Below the pieces are notes generated by a model. That model was not told the DNA's origin. It made no database searches and was given only the letters and a program-made list of their open reading frames with translations. Below are positions 55,296-63,049 of a DNA stretch of 64,000 nt, piece by piece; position 1 is the first letter of the stretch; the number at the start of each line of letters is the position of its first letter. The DNA comes from Phycisphaeraceae bacterium (lineage in GTDB: Bacteria > Planctomycetota > Phycisphaerae > Phycisphaerales > UBA1924), in NCBI GenBank assembly GCA_023898685.1, contig CP060234.1, positions 2,232,001 to 2,296,000 of the forward strand, given 5' to 3'. A program made the translations under genes and the position numbers.

Positions 55296-57587
55296 CTAAG
55301 CCGTCGCCCTGATCATCTCGGCGACATCGATGATGAGGCTCACGCCCCCGTCGTTTCTCACGGTCGCCCCGCTGAACGGGCCCGTCTTCTCCAGCCCGTC
55401 GAGGGGCTTGATCACGATCTCCTGCTGACCGATCACTTCGGTGACCAGCAGCCCTACGTTGCGGTCCTCGGCGTTGAGCACCACCGCCAGCTTGCCCTCG
55501 CCCGCGTTCTCCTGCCCAGGAACCTGGAACCGCTCCGTTGCGTCCAGCAGCGGCAGCACGGTGCCGCGCAGCCTGATCACCCGCTCGCGCACGATCGTCG
55601 CGAGCTGGTCCGAGTCCGGCCTGACGATCTCGGTGATGTTGCTCAGCGGGATCGCGTACGCCTCGTTGAGCACCTTGACCATCATCGCCGGCAGGATCGC
55701 GACCGTCAGCGGGATGGTGATGAGCATCGTCGTGCCCTGCCCGGGCGTGCTGCTCACGTCCACCGTCCCCTTCAGCCGCTCGATGTTCGTCCGCACGACG
55801 TCCATCCCCACACCCCGGCCCGAGAGGTCGCTCACCGCGTCGACCGTCGAGAAGCCCGGCATGAAGATGAACCGGTAGACCTCCTGGTCGCTCATCGCCG
55901 CGAGGTCGGCCTCGTTCACCAGCCCCCGCTCCAGGGCCTTGGCGCCGATCTTGTCGCGGTGCAGCCCCCGGCCGTCGTCGCAGATCGCGATCACCGCGTT
56001 GTTGCCCTGGTGCGAGGCACGCAGCGTGATCGTCCCGGTCCCACACTTGCCGGCCGCGATCCGCTCGTCGGCGGGCTCGATGCCGTGGTCGGCGCTGTTC
56101 CGCAGCAGGTGGACGAGCGGGTCGCCCAGCTCTTCGATCACCTGCTTGTCGACCTCGGTCTCGCCGCCCTCGATCTTGAGCTGCATGTCCTTGCCCGTCT
56201 TCTGCGACAGGTCACGGATGAGCCGCGGGTAGCGGCCGAACAGCTTGTCGAGCGGCTGCATCCGTGTCCGCATCACGGCGACCTGGATCTCGCCGGTGAT
56301 CCGGTCGAGCCCGCCGCCCGCGAGCTCGAGGGGCTCGGCGAGGTCCTGGGAGACCCCGGTTTCGAGCGTCACACGCCGGCTCAGTTCGCAGATGCGGTTC
56401 TTCTGGAGCACCAGCTCGCCGACGAGGTTCATGAGCGATTCGAGCCGATTGACCTCCACACGCAGGGTCTTCTCCACCAGCGGGGCACGGGTCTTGGTAC
56501 GCGCGGGAGATCCGGATGGGGCGGCTGCGGTGTTCGACTCTCCGTCGACGGCGCCGCTGGGCGTCGGGGGGGCGTCCGATGCAGTTTCGGGAGTCTGGTC
56601 CGCCGGCTCGTCGGCCGCCGACGGAACGACGCCGTCGATCCGGAACACCATCTCGTCATCGGCGTCAACGGGGAGTTCCCAATCCGGGTCGACCTTGCCG
56701 GTCTCCACGACGCGGCGGAGCCGGGCGAGCAGCTCACCCGTCGCGGGCTCGATCAGCGAGCCCTCACCCAGCCCGCTCTTCTGCTGGTTCAGAAGATTGA
56801 GCACGGCCCGCATCCGCGGCAGCAGCTGGCTGACCTCGAGCGACTCGGCCTTCGACGCCGCGGCCGCGGTCTCGACGAGGGTGCTCGCGAACTCGAGCAT
56901 CGAGTCGAACTCGAAGAAGTCGATCGTCGCGGACAGCCCGCGGCCCAGGTCTTCGATCTGTTCGGCCAGCGTTGGCCGGGCGGCCTCGTCCATCAGCATC
57001 TCGATCTGATCGCTCAGCTTGTCGAGCTGCGATTCGAGGTCCTCCACGAACGGACCGAGCAGGTCGGCCTTCGACGGGTCGAGCGCTAGGTCGCGGCGTC
57101 CCGAGCCGGGGGCTCCGGGGGTTCCCGGGGTTCCGGCCGAATCCGCGGGCTGCGGGGCCGCGCCGGGCGCATCCGGGTTGTCGCCGTGCTCACCGCCCTC
57201 GGCGAGCGCGCCGAGGGACGCGACGAGCGACGGATCAGCCTTGGTCAGCGACGCCGAGCCGGCCCCGATCTCGGTCATCTGCTGCTTGATGACGTCGACG
57301 GCGCGCAGCAGCAAGTCCATCATCGCCCGACCGACCGTGATCTCGCCGTTGCGGGCGGCGTTGAGGGCGGTCTCGGCGACGTGCGCGATCTCGACCAGTT
57401 CGGTCAGCGCGAGGAACGAGGCGCTGCCCTTGATGGTGTGCAGCGCGCGGAAGACCTTGTTGATCATCTCCGCGTTGGCGCTGTCGGATTCGAGTTCGAG
57501 CAGGTCGACCTCGAGCGATTCGAGCAGCTCGCCGCACTCGGTGAGGAACTCCTGCAGGATCTCGGGGTCGACTTCGATGCCCGGCAT
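55296..57587 (-). CDS. cheA: Chemotaxis histidine kinase CheA
   Basis: A 763-residue kinase with the standard five-part order. The Hpt domain carries phospho-His50 in FRALHTIKGSASF. A Pro/Asp-rich linker includes a second helical segment (about 170-280). Dimerisation helices (LRVEVNRLESLMNLVGELVL) follow, then the ATPase domain with LLRNSADHGIE, DDGRGL and GRGVGMDVV, and the C-terminal CheW-like domain ending VAEMIRATA. The P2 domain that docks CheY/CheB is not obvious. GGGGAG lies 6 bases before ATG 57587. It is in the middle of the operon, after cheR. Confidence 0.95.
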   Translation of the reverse strand: MPGIEVDPEILQEFLTECGELLESLEVDLLELESDSANAEMINKVFRALHTIKGSASFLALTELVEIAHVAETALNAARNGEITVGRAMMDLLLRAVDVIKQQMTEIGAGSASLTKADPSLVASLGALAEGGEHGDNPDAPGAAPQPADSAGTPGTPGAPGSGRRDLALDPSKADLLGPFVEDLESQLDKLSDQIEMLMDEAARPTLAEQIEDLGRGLSATIDFFEFDSMLEFASTLVETAAAASKAESLEVSQLLPRMRAVLNLLNQQKSGLGEGSLIEPATGELLARLRRVVETGKVDPDWELPVDADDEMVFRIDGVVPSAADEPADQTPETASDAPPTPSGAVDGESNTAAAPSGSPARTKTRAPLVEKTLRVEVNRLESLMNLVGELVLQKNRICELSRRVTLETGVSQDLAEPLELAGGGLDRITGEIQVAVMRTRMQPLDKLFGRYPRLIRDLSQKTGKDMQLKIEGGETEVDKQVIEELGDPLVHLLRNSADHGIEPADERIAAGKCGTGTITLRASHQGNNAVIAICDDGRGLHRDKIGAKALERGLVNEADLAAMSDQEVYRFIFMPGFSTVDAVSDLSGRGVGMDVVRTNIERLKGTVDVSSTPGQGTTMLITIPLTVAILPAMMVKVLNEAYAIPLSNITEIVRPDSDQLATIVRERVIRLRGTVLPLLDATERFQVPGQENAGEGKLAVVLNAEDRNVGLLVTEVIGQQEIVIKPLDGLEKTGPFSGATVRNDGGVSLIIDVAEMIRATA

Positions 57588-57606
57588 GGTGGACTCCCCT
57601 GTCGCG

Positions 57607-58476
57607 TCAGGCCGCCTTCGTCGCGGACGCCTTCAGCGGCTGATAGCAGAACCCCTGGGTGTACGGCAGAGCCTCGAAATGGTCGTTCACGTCGCGGATG
57701 TTCTCGGAGTGCCCGATGAACAGCGTGCCGTCAGCGGCGAGCTGGTCGGAGAACATGCCCACGACACGCCGCTTCATCTCGGCGTCGAAGTAGATCATCA
57801 CGTTGCGGCAGAAGACCACGTCCCAGATGCCGTGCCGCTTGGCCGCCAGGCGGTCCTTGAGGTTGTGCAGCTCGAAGTTGACCATCGACCGGATGCCCTC
57901 GTCGATGGTCCACAGCCCGTTCTTCTCGCGGAAGTAGCGGTGCTTGACCAGCTCGGGCGTGCTCCGCATCGCGTAGCTCGAGTACTCGCCCGTGTCGGCG
58001 ACCTTGAGCGCCCGCTCGGAGATGTCGGTGCCCAGGATCTCGACGTTCCAGTCCTTGAGCCGGACGCCCAGCGCCCTGTGGACGATGATCGCCAGGGTGA
58101 ACGGCTCCTCGCCGGTCGAGCAGGCCGCCGACCAGATACGCAGACGCTTGGTCCGCTCTCTCGCCTCGAGCAGCGGGGGGAGCACCTGCCGCTCGAACAC
58201 CGTGAGCTGGGGCTCGTTGCGGAAGAAGCTCGTCTCGTTGATCGTGATGCGGTTGAACATCTCCTGGAACTCGTCCGACTGGTACGGCCCCATCGTCAGG
58301 AACGCGATGTACTGGTCGAAATCGTCGAGCTCGAGTTCGACGAGCCGGTGCGAGAGCCGCGACTCGACGATGTATTTCTTTGTTTCCGGGAAGTGGATCC
58401 CGGATCGGTCGTAGATGATCTTCGCGAGCGCCTTGAACTGGCTGTCGGAGATCGCCCGGCTGTGTTGACTGGACAT
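57607..58476 (-). CDS. cheR: Chemotaxis methyltransferase CheR
   Basis: A 289-residue S-adenosylmethionine-dependent enzyme that methylates glutamates of chemoreceptors. It has the N-terminal helical domain, RITINETSFFRNEPQL, the SAM-binding WSAACSTGEEPF and the VVFCRNVMIYFDAE loop. The length is typical. GAGGAGG lies 5 bases before ATG 58476. It pairs with cheB for adaptation, although no receptor gene is in the window. Confidence 0.95.
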   Translation of the reverse strand: MSSQHSRAISDSQFKALAKIIYDRSGIHFPETKKYIVESRLSHRLVELELDDFDQYIAFLTMGPYQSDEFQEMFNRITINETSFFRNEPQLTVFERQVLPPLLEARERTKRLRIWSAACSTGEEPFTLAIIVHRALGVRLKDWNVEILGTDISERALKVADTGEYSSYAMRSTPELVKHRYFREKNGLWTIDEGIRSMVNFELHNLKDRLAAKRHGIWDVVFCRNVMIYFDAEMKRRVVGMFSDQLAADGTLFIGHSENIRDVNDHFEALPYTQGFCYQPLKASATKAA

Positions 58477-58509
58477 GAACGCCTCCTCGCGCCGCGGCGC
58501 GACTTCCGG

Positions 58510-59037
58510 TCAGGCCGCGAGGTCGAGGTCTTCCACCTCAGCCAGCTGTAGAACACCAAACAGCTTCCGCAGATTCAGAACGATCAGCAGCCCGGTATCG
58601 AGCTTGGCGATCCCGTCGATGAAGTCGGCGTCGACGGTGCTCATTACCTCGGGCGTCGCGTCCACCACGGTCCGGTCGATCCGCAGCACCTCGTGGACGC
58701 GGTCAACGATGAACCCCGTCTCCCGTCCGCCAAACTCCAGGACCACGATGCGGGTCTGGTCGTCGTGCTCCTTCTCCGGGAACCCGAACTTCTTGCGGAG
58801 ATTGACGACCGGGAAGATCTTGCCGCGCAGGTTGATCACCCCCGCGATCTCGGGGGGGCTGTTGGGCACCCGGGTCAGCTCGATCAGCCTGTTGATCTCA
58901 CGAACCGCGTGGATGTCGACGGCGAAGCTCTCGCCCCCGAGATCGAAGGTCACCAGCTGGAGCTGGCCGGTCGCCGTCGGCCCGTGTGAGCCGGCGGTCG
59001 CATGATCGCTCGAACCGCTGCCCATGTCTTCGTTCAT
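58510..59037 (-). CDS. cheW: Chemotaxis adaptor protein CheW
   Basis: A 175-residue CheW-domain protein that couples receptors to CheA. It has QLQLVTFDLGGESFAVDIHA, the conserved VPNSPPEIAGVINLRGKIFP segment and GFIVDRVHEVLRI. A 25-residue polar N-terminal extension precedes the domain. The start at ATG 59037 has GGAG 7 bases upstream. It follows cheB by 105 bases on the same strand and precedes cheR by 33. Confidence 0.95.
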   Translation of the reverse strand: MNEDMGSGSSDHATAGSHGPTATGQLQLVTFDLGGESFAVDIHAVREINRLIELTRVPNSPPEIAGVINLRGKIFPVVNLRKKFGFPEKEHDDQTRIVVLEFGGRETGFIVDRVHEVLRIDRTVVDATPEVMSTVDADFIDGIAKLDTGLLIVLNLRKLFGVLQLAEVEDLDLAA

Positions 59038-59142
59038 ACCTGGTCTCCAATCGAGAGGGCGCCTGTCGCGTCGGGTGGCGGCCCTTGTCGACCTCATCGG
59101 CGCAATGTCCCCCGGGCTTGACGCGGGTTGGAAGCCGCCGCC

Positions 59143-60240
59143 CTATGCCGAGGCGCGCAGGACACCCCCGGATTGGGTGCTTTCAATCGCGGCCGCGAGC
59201 ATCCGCCCGAGTTGGTCCGGGCTCATCGAGGCGCTGGTCAGGCCGCCCTCGGTCACCGCCTTGGGCATCCCGTAGACCACGCACGACGCCTCGTCCTGGG
59301 CGACGATCTTCGCGCCGGCCTGCACCATCGACCGGGCGCCCTCGCTGCCATCGTCGCCCATGCCGGTGAGCACGACCCCCAGAGCCCTCGATCCCACAGC
59401 GCCAGCCACACTTGCGAACAGCTCATTCACACTCGGCTTGTAGAGCGCGTCCGCGGGCTCGCCCGAAACTTCGAGCAGGTACCGCCCCGCCCTGCGGCGA
59501 ACGCGCAGATGCTTGCCGCCCTCGGCGACATAGACGTGCCCCCGCTCGACCTTCTCGCCGTCTTGAGCCAGCTTCACGGTCGCCGGTCCGACGGTGTCGA
59601 GCCGCGACGCCAGGCTCTTGGTGAACAACGCCGGCATGTGCTGGGCGATCACGACCGGAAGCCCGGATCCGGTCTGGATGGCCGTGACGAGGGTCTCGAG
59701 CACCGGGGGGCCCCCCGTGGAGGAGCCGATGGCGACGAGATCGAGCTGGCCGGGCTGGAACAACTCACCGATCCGCGGCACGCTCGCCGTGGCGACCGGC
59801 CTCTGAGTCGGCTGCTGAAGGGTTCTGGCCCGGCGAGCCTGCAGGCCGATCGCGCGGACCTTGGTGAGCAACTCGGCGCGGAAAGTCGACGTTTGTTCGT
59901 CGCTGAGTCCCAACTGCTCCTTCGCGATCACGTCCGAGGCCCCGAGGCGCAGGGCCTCGAGCGCCGTTTCGCTGCCCGACTCGGTCAGCGACGAGCACAT
60001 GAGCACAGCGGGCCCGGCGGCGCCGTGGTCGGCCCGGATACGACGCAGGGCTTCAAGCCCGCTCATGTTGGGCATCTCGACATCCAGCGTCAGGACGTCG
60101 GGTTTCAGCTCGGTGCACTTCTTGACGGCGTCGGCGCCGTCGCGGGCAGTGCCGACGACCTCGAACCCGCGGCCGGCCTCGAAGATCTTGGTCAGCATCC
60201 GCCGCATGAAGGCCGAGTCATCGGCGATAAGCACGCGCAC
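59143..60240 (-). CDS. cheB: Chemotaxis methylesterase/glutaminase CheB
   Basis: A 365-residue two-domain enzyme that demethylates receptors. The receiver domain has Asp7-Asp8, phospho-Asp53 in LTLDVEMP and a C-terminal linker. The catalytic domain has the serine motif GSSTGGPP (Ser173/174), His201 in AQHMP and the aspartate in GMGDDGSEG (Asp297), a complete triad. It starts at GTG 60240, supported by GAGGGA 5 bases upstream. It is the first gene of the che operon, about 200 bases downstream (in gene order) of the tRNA-Leu terminator, so the operon promoter must be in that gap. Confidence 0.95.
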   Translation of the reverse strand: MRVLIADDSAFMRRMLTKIFEAGRGFEVVGTARDGADAVKKCTELKPDVLTLDVEMPNMSGLEALRRIRADHGAAGPAVLMCSSLTESGSETALEALRLGASDVIAKEQLGLSDEQTSTFRAELLTKVRAIGLQARRARTLQQPTQRPVATASVPRIGELFQPGQLDLVAIGSSTGGPPVLETLVTAIQTGSGLPVVIAQHMPALFTKSLASRLDTVGPATVKLAQDGEKVERGHVYVAEGGKHLRVRRRAGRYLLEVSGEPADALYKPSVNELFASVAGAVGSRALGVVLTGMGDDGSEGARSMVQAGAKIVAQDEASCVVYGMPKAVTEGGLTSASMSPDQLGRMLAAAIESTQSGGVLRASA

Positions 60241-60397
60241 GTCCGTCCCTCGCTGCTTCCGGCGCCACCATGCACGACCGGCGGGATTCTCCCGATCTGC
60301 ACCTATCGAGTGGTTTTGGGTGACGCTGAAGCCGATCGGCGCGGGGGGTCCGGAGAACGCCGGGACTCGTGGGCGAAAGGCCGCATCAAAACGGTTC

Positions 60398-60434
60398 GCG
60401 GGCCGCCCCGCCAATATGTGGGGGGGCGGCCCGC
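60398..60434 (-). terminator. Terminator of tRNA-Leu
   Basis: Perfect 12-base arms gcgggccgcccc (60398-60409) and ggggcggcccgc (60423-60434) with a 13-base loop, starting five bases past the tRNA 3' end on the minus strand. A TTTT follows about eight bases after the stem, so this is a plausible intrinsic terminator. Confidence 0.65.
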
Positions 60435-60438
60435 CGAA

Positions 60439-60522
60439 TGCCCAGGAGAGGACTCGAACCTCCACCCGGTTTCCCGGACTACCACCTCAAGGTAGCGCGT
60501 CTGCCAGTTCCGCCACCTGGGC
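60439..60522 (-). tRNA. tRNA-Leu (anticodon GAG)
   Basis: Class II tRNA read on the minus strand. Acceptor gcccagg pairs with cctgggc, the D arm is gcg/cgc, the anticodon stem is ctacc/ggtag around loop ttgaggt with anticodon GAG, the variable arm is ccgg-gaaa-ccgg, and the T stem is ggagg/cctct. The discriminator is A. GAG reads CUC and CUU leucine codons. CCA is not encoded. The strong terminator hairpin follows at once. Confidence 0.95.
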
Positions 60523-60801
60523 CGAGGTTATCCCCGCAGGCGTCGCCGCCAAGCGGGTCATGATGGTAGCCCCCATCCGCGCGGCGGTCAGCAAGGCCGG
60601 GACAGATGCGGCGCGCCTCGGCGGTCTGCCCGTTATGCGCAGAAAAACGCCGGCGCTTCTCACATTGCTGTCGTCAGAGTCCTCCTTGGCGTCTAACCTT
60701 CGGGCTCATCCGCAACGCTGGGCACGTGGTGGCGGGTGATCCGTGTGTTTTCGCGATCCGGCGTGGTCGTGTGGGCTGCTACAGTGGTCGGGGATCAGGT
60801 A

Positions 60802-61257
60802 ATGACGCGCGATGATTTCTATACATCAATCGAGGAAGGCGCCCGGACGTCGGGTGTCTTCGCCGATGTGTGCGTCACAGACGACCAGCTGGCCTGCGCC
60901 GCCCGGGGCTCGGCGGAGCCCGCGTTCTACCGCGTGTCGGACGAGGAAGGCCGGGTCTGGGTCTCGCTGGTTACGCCCAACCGGTGGCTGAGCGAGTCGA
61001 TCGAGGCCGAGTTGATGCACACCGGCGACAAACTCGAGGAGTTGCTCGAGGAAGAATTGGTCGACCTGGGGTACGAGGGCCCGGCGCCGACGTTCGAGCA
61101 CTTCCGCTCGGAGGACATGCTGTTCACGTTCCGGTCGCCCGTGCCCCGGGAGGGGGACGGATTCGATGGGGCGCTGGCCGAAAAGGTGAAATTGATGTTG
61201 TTTGGGTACGAGGCGTGCTTCAGACAACTCGGGGACATGTCCGAGGAAGACAACTGA
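60802..61257 (+). CDS. Hypothetical protein (YbjN-like size and shape)
   Basis: A 151-residue acidic soluble protein starting MTRDDFYTSIEEGARTSG. Features are AFYRVSDEEGRVWVSLVTP, a helical LEELLEEELVDLGYEG segment and a C-terminal GYEACFRQLGD. I cannot place it in a named family with confidence. The layout (strand pair, long helix, strand) recalls small regulatory folds. It ends 38 bases before the glycosyltransferase start on the same strand, so they are probably co-transcribed. The upstream ribosome site is weak (CAGG close to the ATG). Confidence 0.65.
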   Translation: MTRDDFYTSIEEGARTSGVFADVCVTDDQLACAARGSAEPAFYRVSDEEGRVWVSLVTPNRWLSESIEAELMHTGDKLEELLEEELVDLGYEGPAPTFEHFRSEDMLFTFRSPVPREGDGFDGALAEKVKLMLFGYEACFRQLGDMSEEDN

Positions 61258-61295
61258 CGGCAAACGCGGCCGGGTGGGGCCGGAGAAGGGCTGCG

Positions 61296-62780
61296 ATGCG
61301 CATCCTGATGCTGGGCTGGGAGTTTCCGCCGTACATGGCGGGTGGATTGGGGACGGCGTGCTTCGGCCTGACCCGCGCCATCAGCCGCGCCGGCCACCAC
61401 GTGACGTTCGTGATGCCCAAGGCGGTCGGCCGGGGCGGCGCCGAGTTCGTCGAGCTGCTCGGTCCGGATTCGCTCCGACCGATGCTGGGTTCGGGCGGAA
61501 CGGCCCCCAGGCCCGGCGCGTCCGGCGTAGTCCAGCAGACCGTGCGCGAGCTGATCGAGTCCGAGGCGGGCCACATCGAGGGGATCGACCTCGAACGCAC
61601 GTCGATCCTGCGCGTCCCCGCCGGGTTCTCCAGTTCATACGGGGCGGGTGACGCGGTTGATGCGACGAAGGAAGCGCTGCGGCTGAAGGCGCTGATTTCC
61701 ATCCTCCGCGAGCGAGGGATCGACATCCCGCTCGACGTGGCGGACGCGGCCGACCGGGCCGCGGCATTGCCGCTGCCGTCCGGGGCGGCCAGCGAATTGA
61801 ATTCGCTGCTTGATTCGGCCGACCGGCTGTGCCAGAACACGGCCGAGTATGGCAAGGACCTCTTCGGCGACGCCGACCGGTATGCCCGCGTCGTCGCGGC
61901 GATGTCCTCGTCGCTTGATTTCGACGTGATCCACGCCCACGACTGGCTCGCCTTCCCCGCCGGCATGGCGGTGCGGGCGGTGACCGGCAAGCCGCTGGTC
62001 TGCCAGGTGCACGCGACCGAGTTCGACCGCTCGGGCGACCACATCAACCAGCACGTCTACGACATCGAGCGGGCGGGGGTGCACGCCGCCGATCACGTCA
62101 TCGCCGTCAGCCGGCTGACCAAGGAGATCCTGACCCACCGCTACGGCGTGGGGAGCGAGAAGGTCGACGTGGTCTACAACGGCGTCGACGCCAACGGGGG
62201 CCACCCCGAACTCGGCGGCAAGATCGAGAGCGACGACAAGATCGTGCTCTTCCTGGGCCGGATCACGATGCAGAAGGGCCCGGAGTATTTCATCCGCGCC
62301 GCGGCACGTGTGCTCGAGAAGTTCGAGAAGGTCAAGTTTGTCGTCGCCGGCTCGGGCGATATGGCCCTGCGCATGATCGAGGAGGCCGCCCACCTGGGCA
62401 TCGGGCACAAGGTGCTGTTCACGGGCTTCCTGAGAGGCAAGGACGTCGAGCGCATCTACCGCATGGCCGACTGCTACGTGATGCCCAGCGTCTCCGAGCC
62501 GTTCGGCATCGTGGCGCTCGAGGCGGTCCAGCACGACACGCCGACAATCATCTCCAAGCAGTCGGGGGTCTCCGAGGTGCTCAGCCACGCGCTGAAGGTC
62601 GACTTCTGGGACATCAACGACATGGCGGACAAGATCCTCGCGGTGCTGCGCTACCCGCCGCTGAGCCAGACGCTCCGCCAGCACGGCCCGTTCGAGCTGC
62701 GAAGGCTGACGTGGGCCGACGCGGCCCGCAAGGCGATCGCGGCCTACGGGCGGGCGATCGCGACGCACGCGGGGATGTGA
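61296..62780 (+). CDS. Glycosyltransferase family 4/5 protein (GlgA-like)
   Basis: A 494-residue GT-B fold enzyme. The N-terminal domain starts MRILMLGWEFPPYMAGGLGT, the nucleotide-binding glycine loop of glycogen synthase-like and retaining GT4 enzymes, followed by DVIHAHDWLAFPAG. The C-terminal domain has FLGRITMQKGPEYFIRA and the sugar-nucleotide EX7E region SEPFGIVALEAV. A roughly 150-residue insert at about 75-190 is helical and unusual. It may extend glycogen or another glycan, and the exact product is uncertain. AAGGG lies 5 bases before ATG 61296. It is downstream of the small unknown gene. Confidence 0.86.
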   Translation: MRILMLGWEFPPYMAGGLGTACFGLTRAISRAGHHVTFVMPKAVGRGGAEFVELLGPDSLRPMLGSGGTAPRPGASGVVQQTVRELIESEAGHIEGIDLERTSILRVPAGFSSSYGAGDAVDATKEALRLKALISILRERGIDIPLDVADAADRAAALPLPSGAASELNSLLDSADRLCQNTAEYGKDLFGDADRYARVVAAMSSSLDFDVIHAHDWLAFPAGMAVRAVTGKPLVCQVHATEFDRSGDHINQHVYDIERAGVHAADHVIAVSRLTKEILTHRYGVGSEKVDVVYNGVDANGGHPELGGKIESDDKIVLFLGRITMQKGPEYFIRAAARVLEKFEKVKFVVAGSGDMALRMIEEAAHLGIGHKVLFTGFLRGKDVERIYRMADCYVMPSVSEPFGIVALEAVQHDTPTIISKQSGVSEVLSHALKVDFWDINDMADKILAVLRYPPLSQTLRQHGPFELRRLTWADAARKAIAAYGRAIATHAGM

Positions 62781-62787
62781 GGTTCAT

Positions 62788-62872
62788 TCAGAGCGTGGAG
62801 CGCCGGCGATACGATTCTGGTCGGCATCGCACCTCGAATCCAGAATCGCGTCGCTCGCGCTCCACGCTCTGA
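62788..62872. repeat. Imperfect 33-base inverted repeat, REP/MITE-like
   Basis: Arms 62788-62820 and 62840-62872 are complementary at 29 of 33 positions around a 19-base spacer. The right arm recurs at 33976-34005 with 28 of 30 matches. A long cruciform or terminator structure is possible. Confidence 0.7.
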
Positions 62873-62886
62873 CAGTTTGCGCGCGC

Positions 62887-62946
62887 CATGTTCAAGCCTC
62901 GGCTTGGCCATGCACTGAAGACATGCCCAAGCTTCGCTTGAGCATG
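62887..62946. repeat. Two tandem related palindromes
   Basis: Units 62887-62912 and 62922-62946 each begin and end with CATG and contain CAAGC facing GCTTG around a short centre. The two units share this plan and differ in a few positions. They may be transcriptional terminators or sites for a DNA-binding protein. Confidence 0.6.
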
Positions 62947-63049
62947 CCACACATCCGGACCAATCGGTTGTTCTCCGCACGCTCCGCGGCTCCGCGTTGA
63001 TCCTCTTTCCTCCGAGTCCTTCGCGACCTTCGCGTTCAAGCCGAGTCCC

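Larger units (their letters stand above)
62781..63049. other. Palindrome-rich convergent intergenic region
   Basis: This 269-base gap between the convergent glycosyltransferase and lpxB genes has no gene. It contains a 33-base imperfect inverted repeat at 62788-62872, two related short palindromes at 62887-62912 and 62922-62946, and a stretch of repeated CTCCGCG/CTTCGCG-like words at about 62978-63036. Confidence 0.65.
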
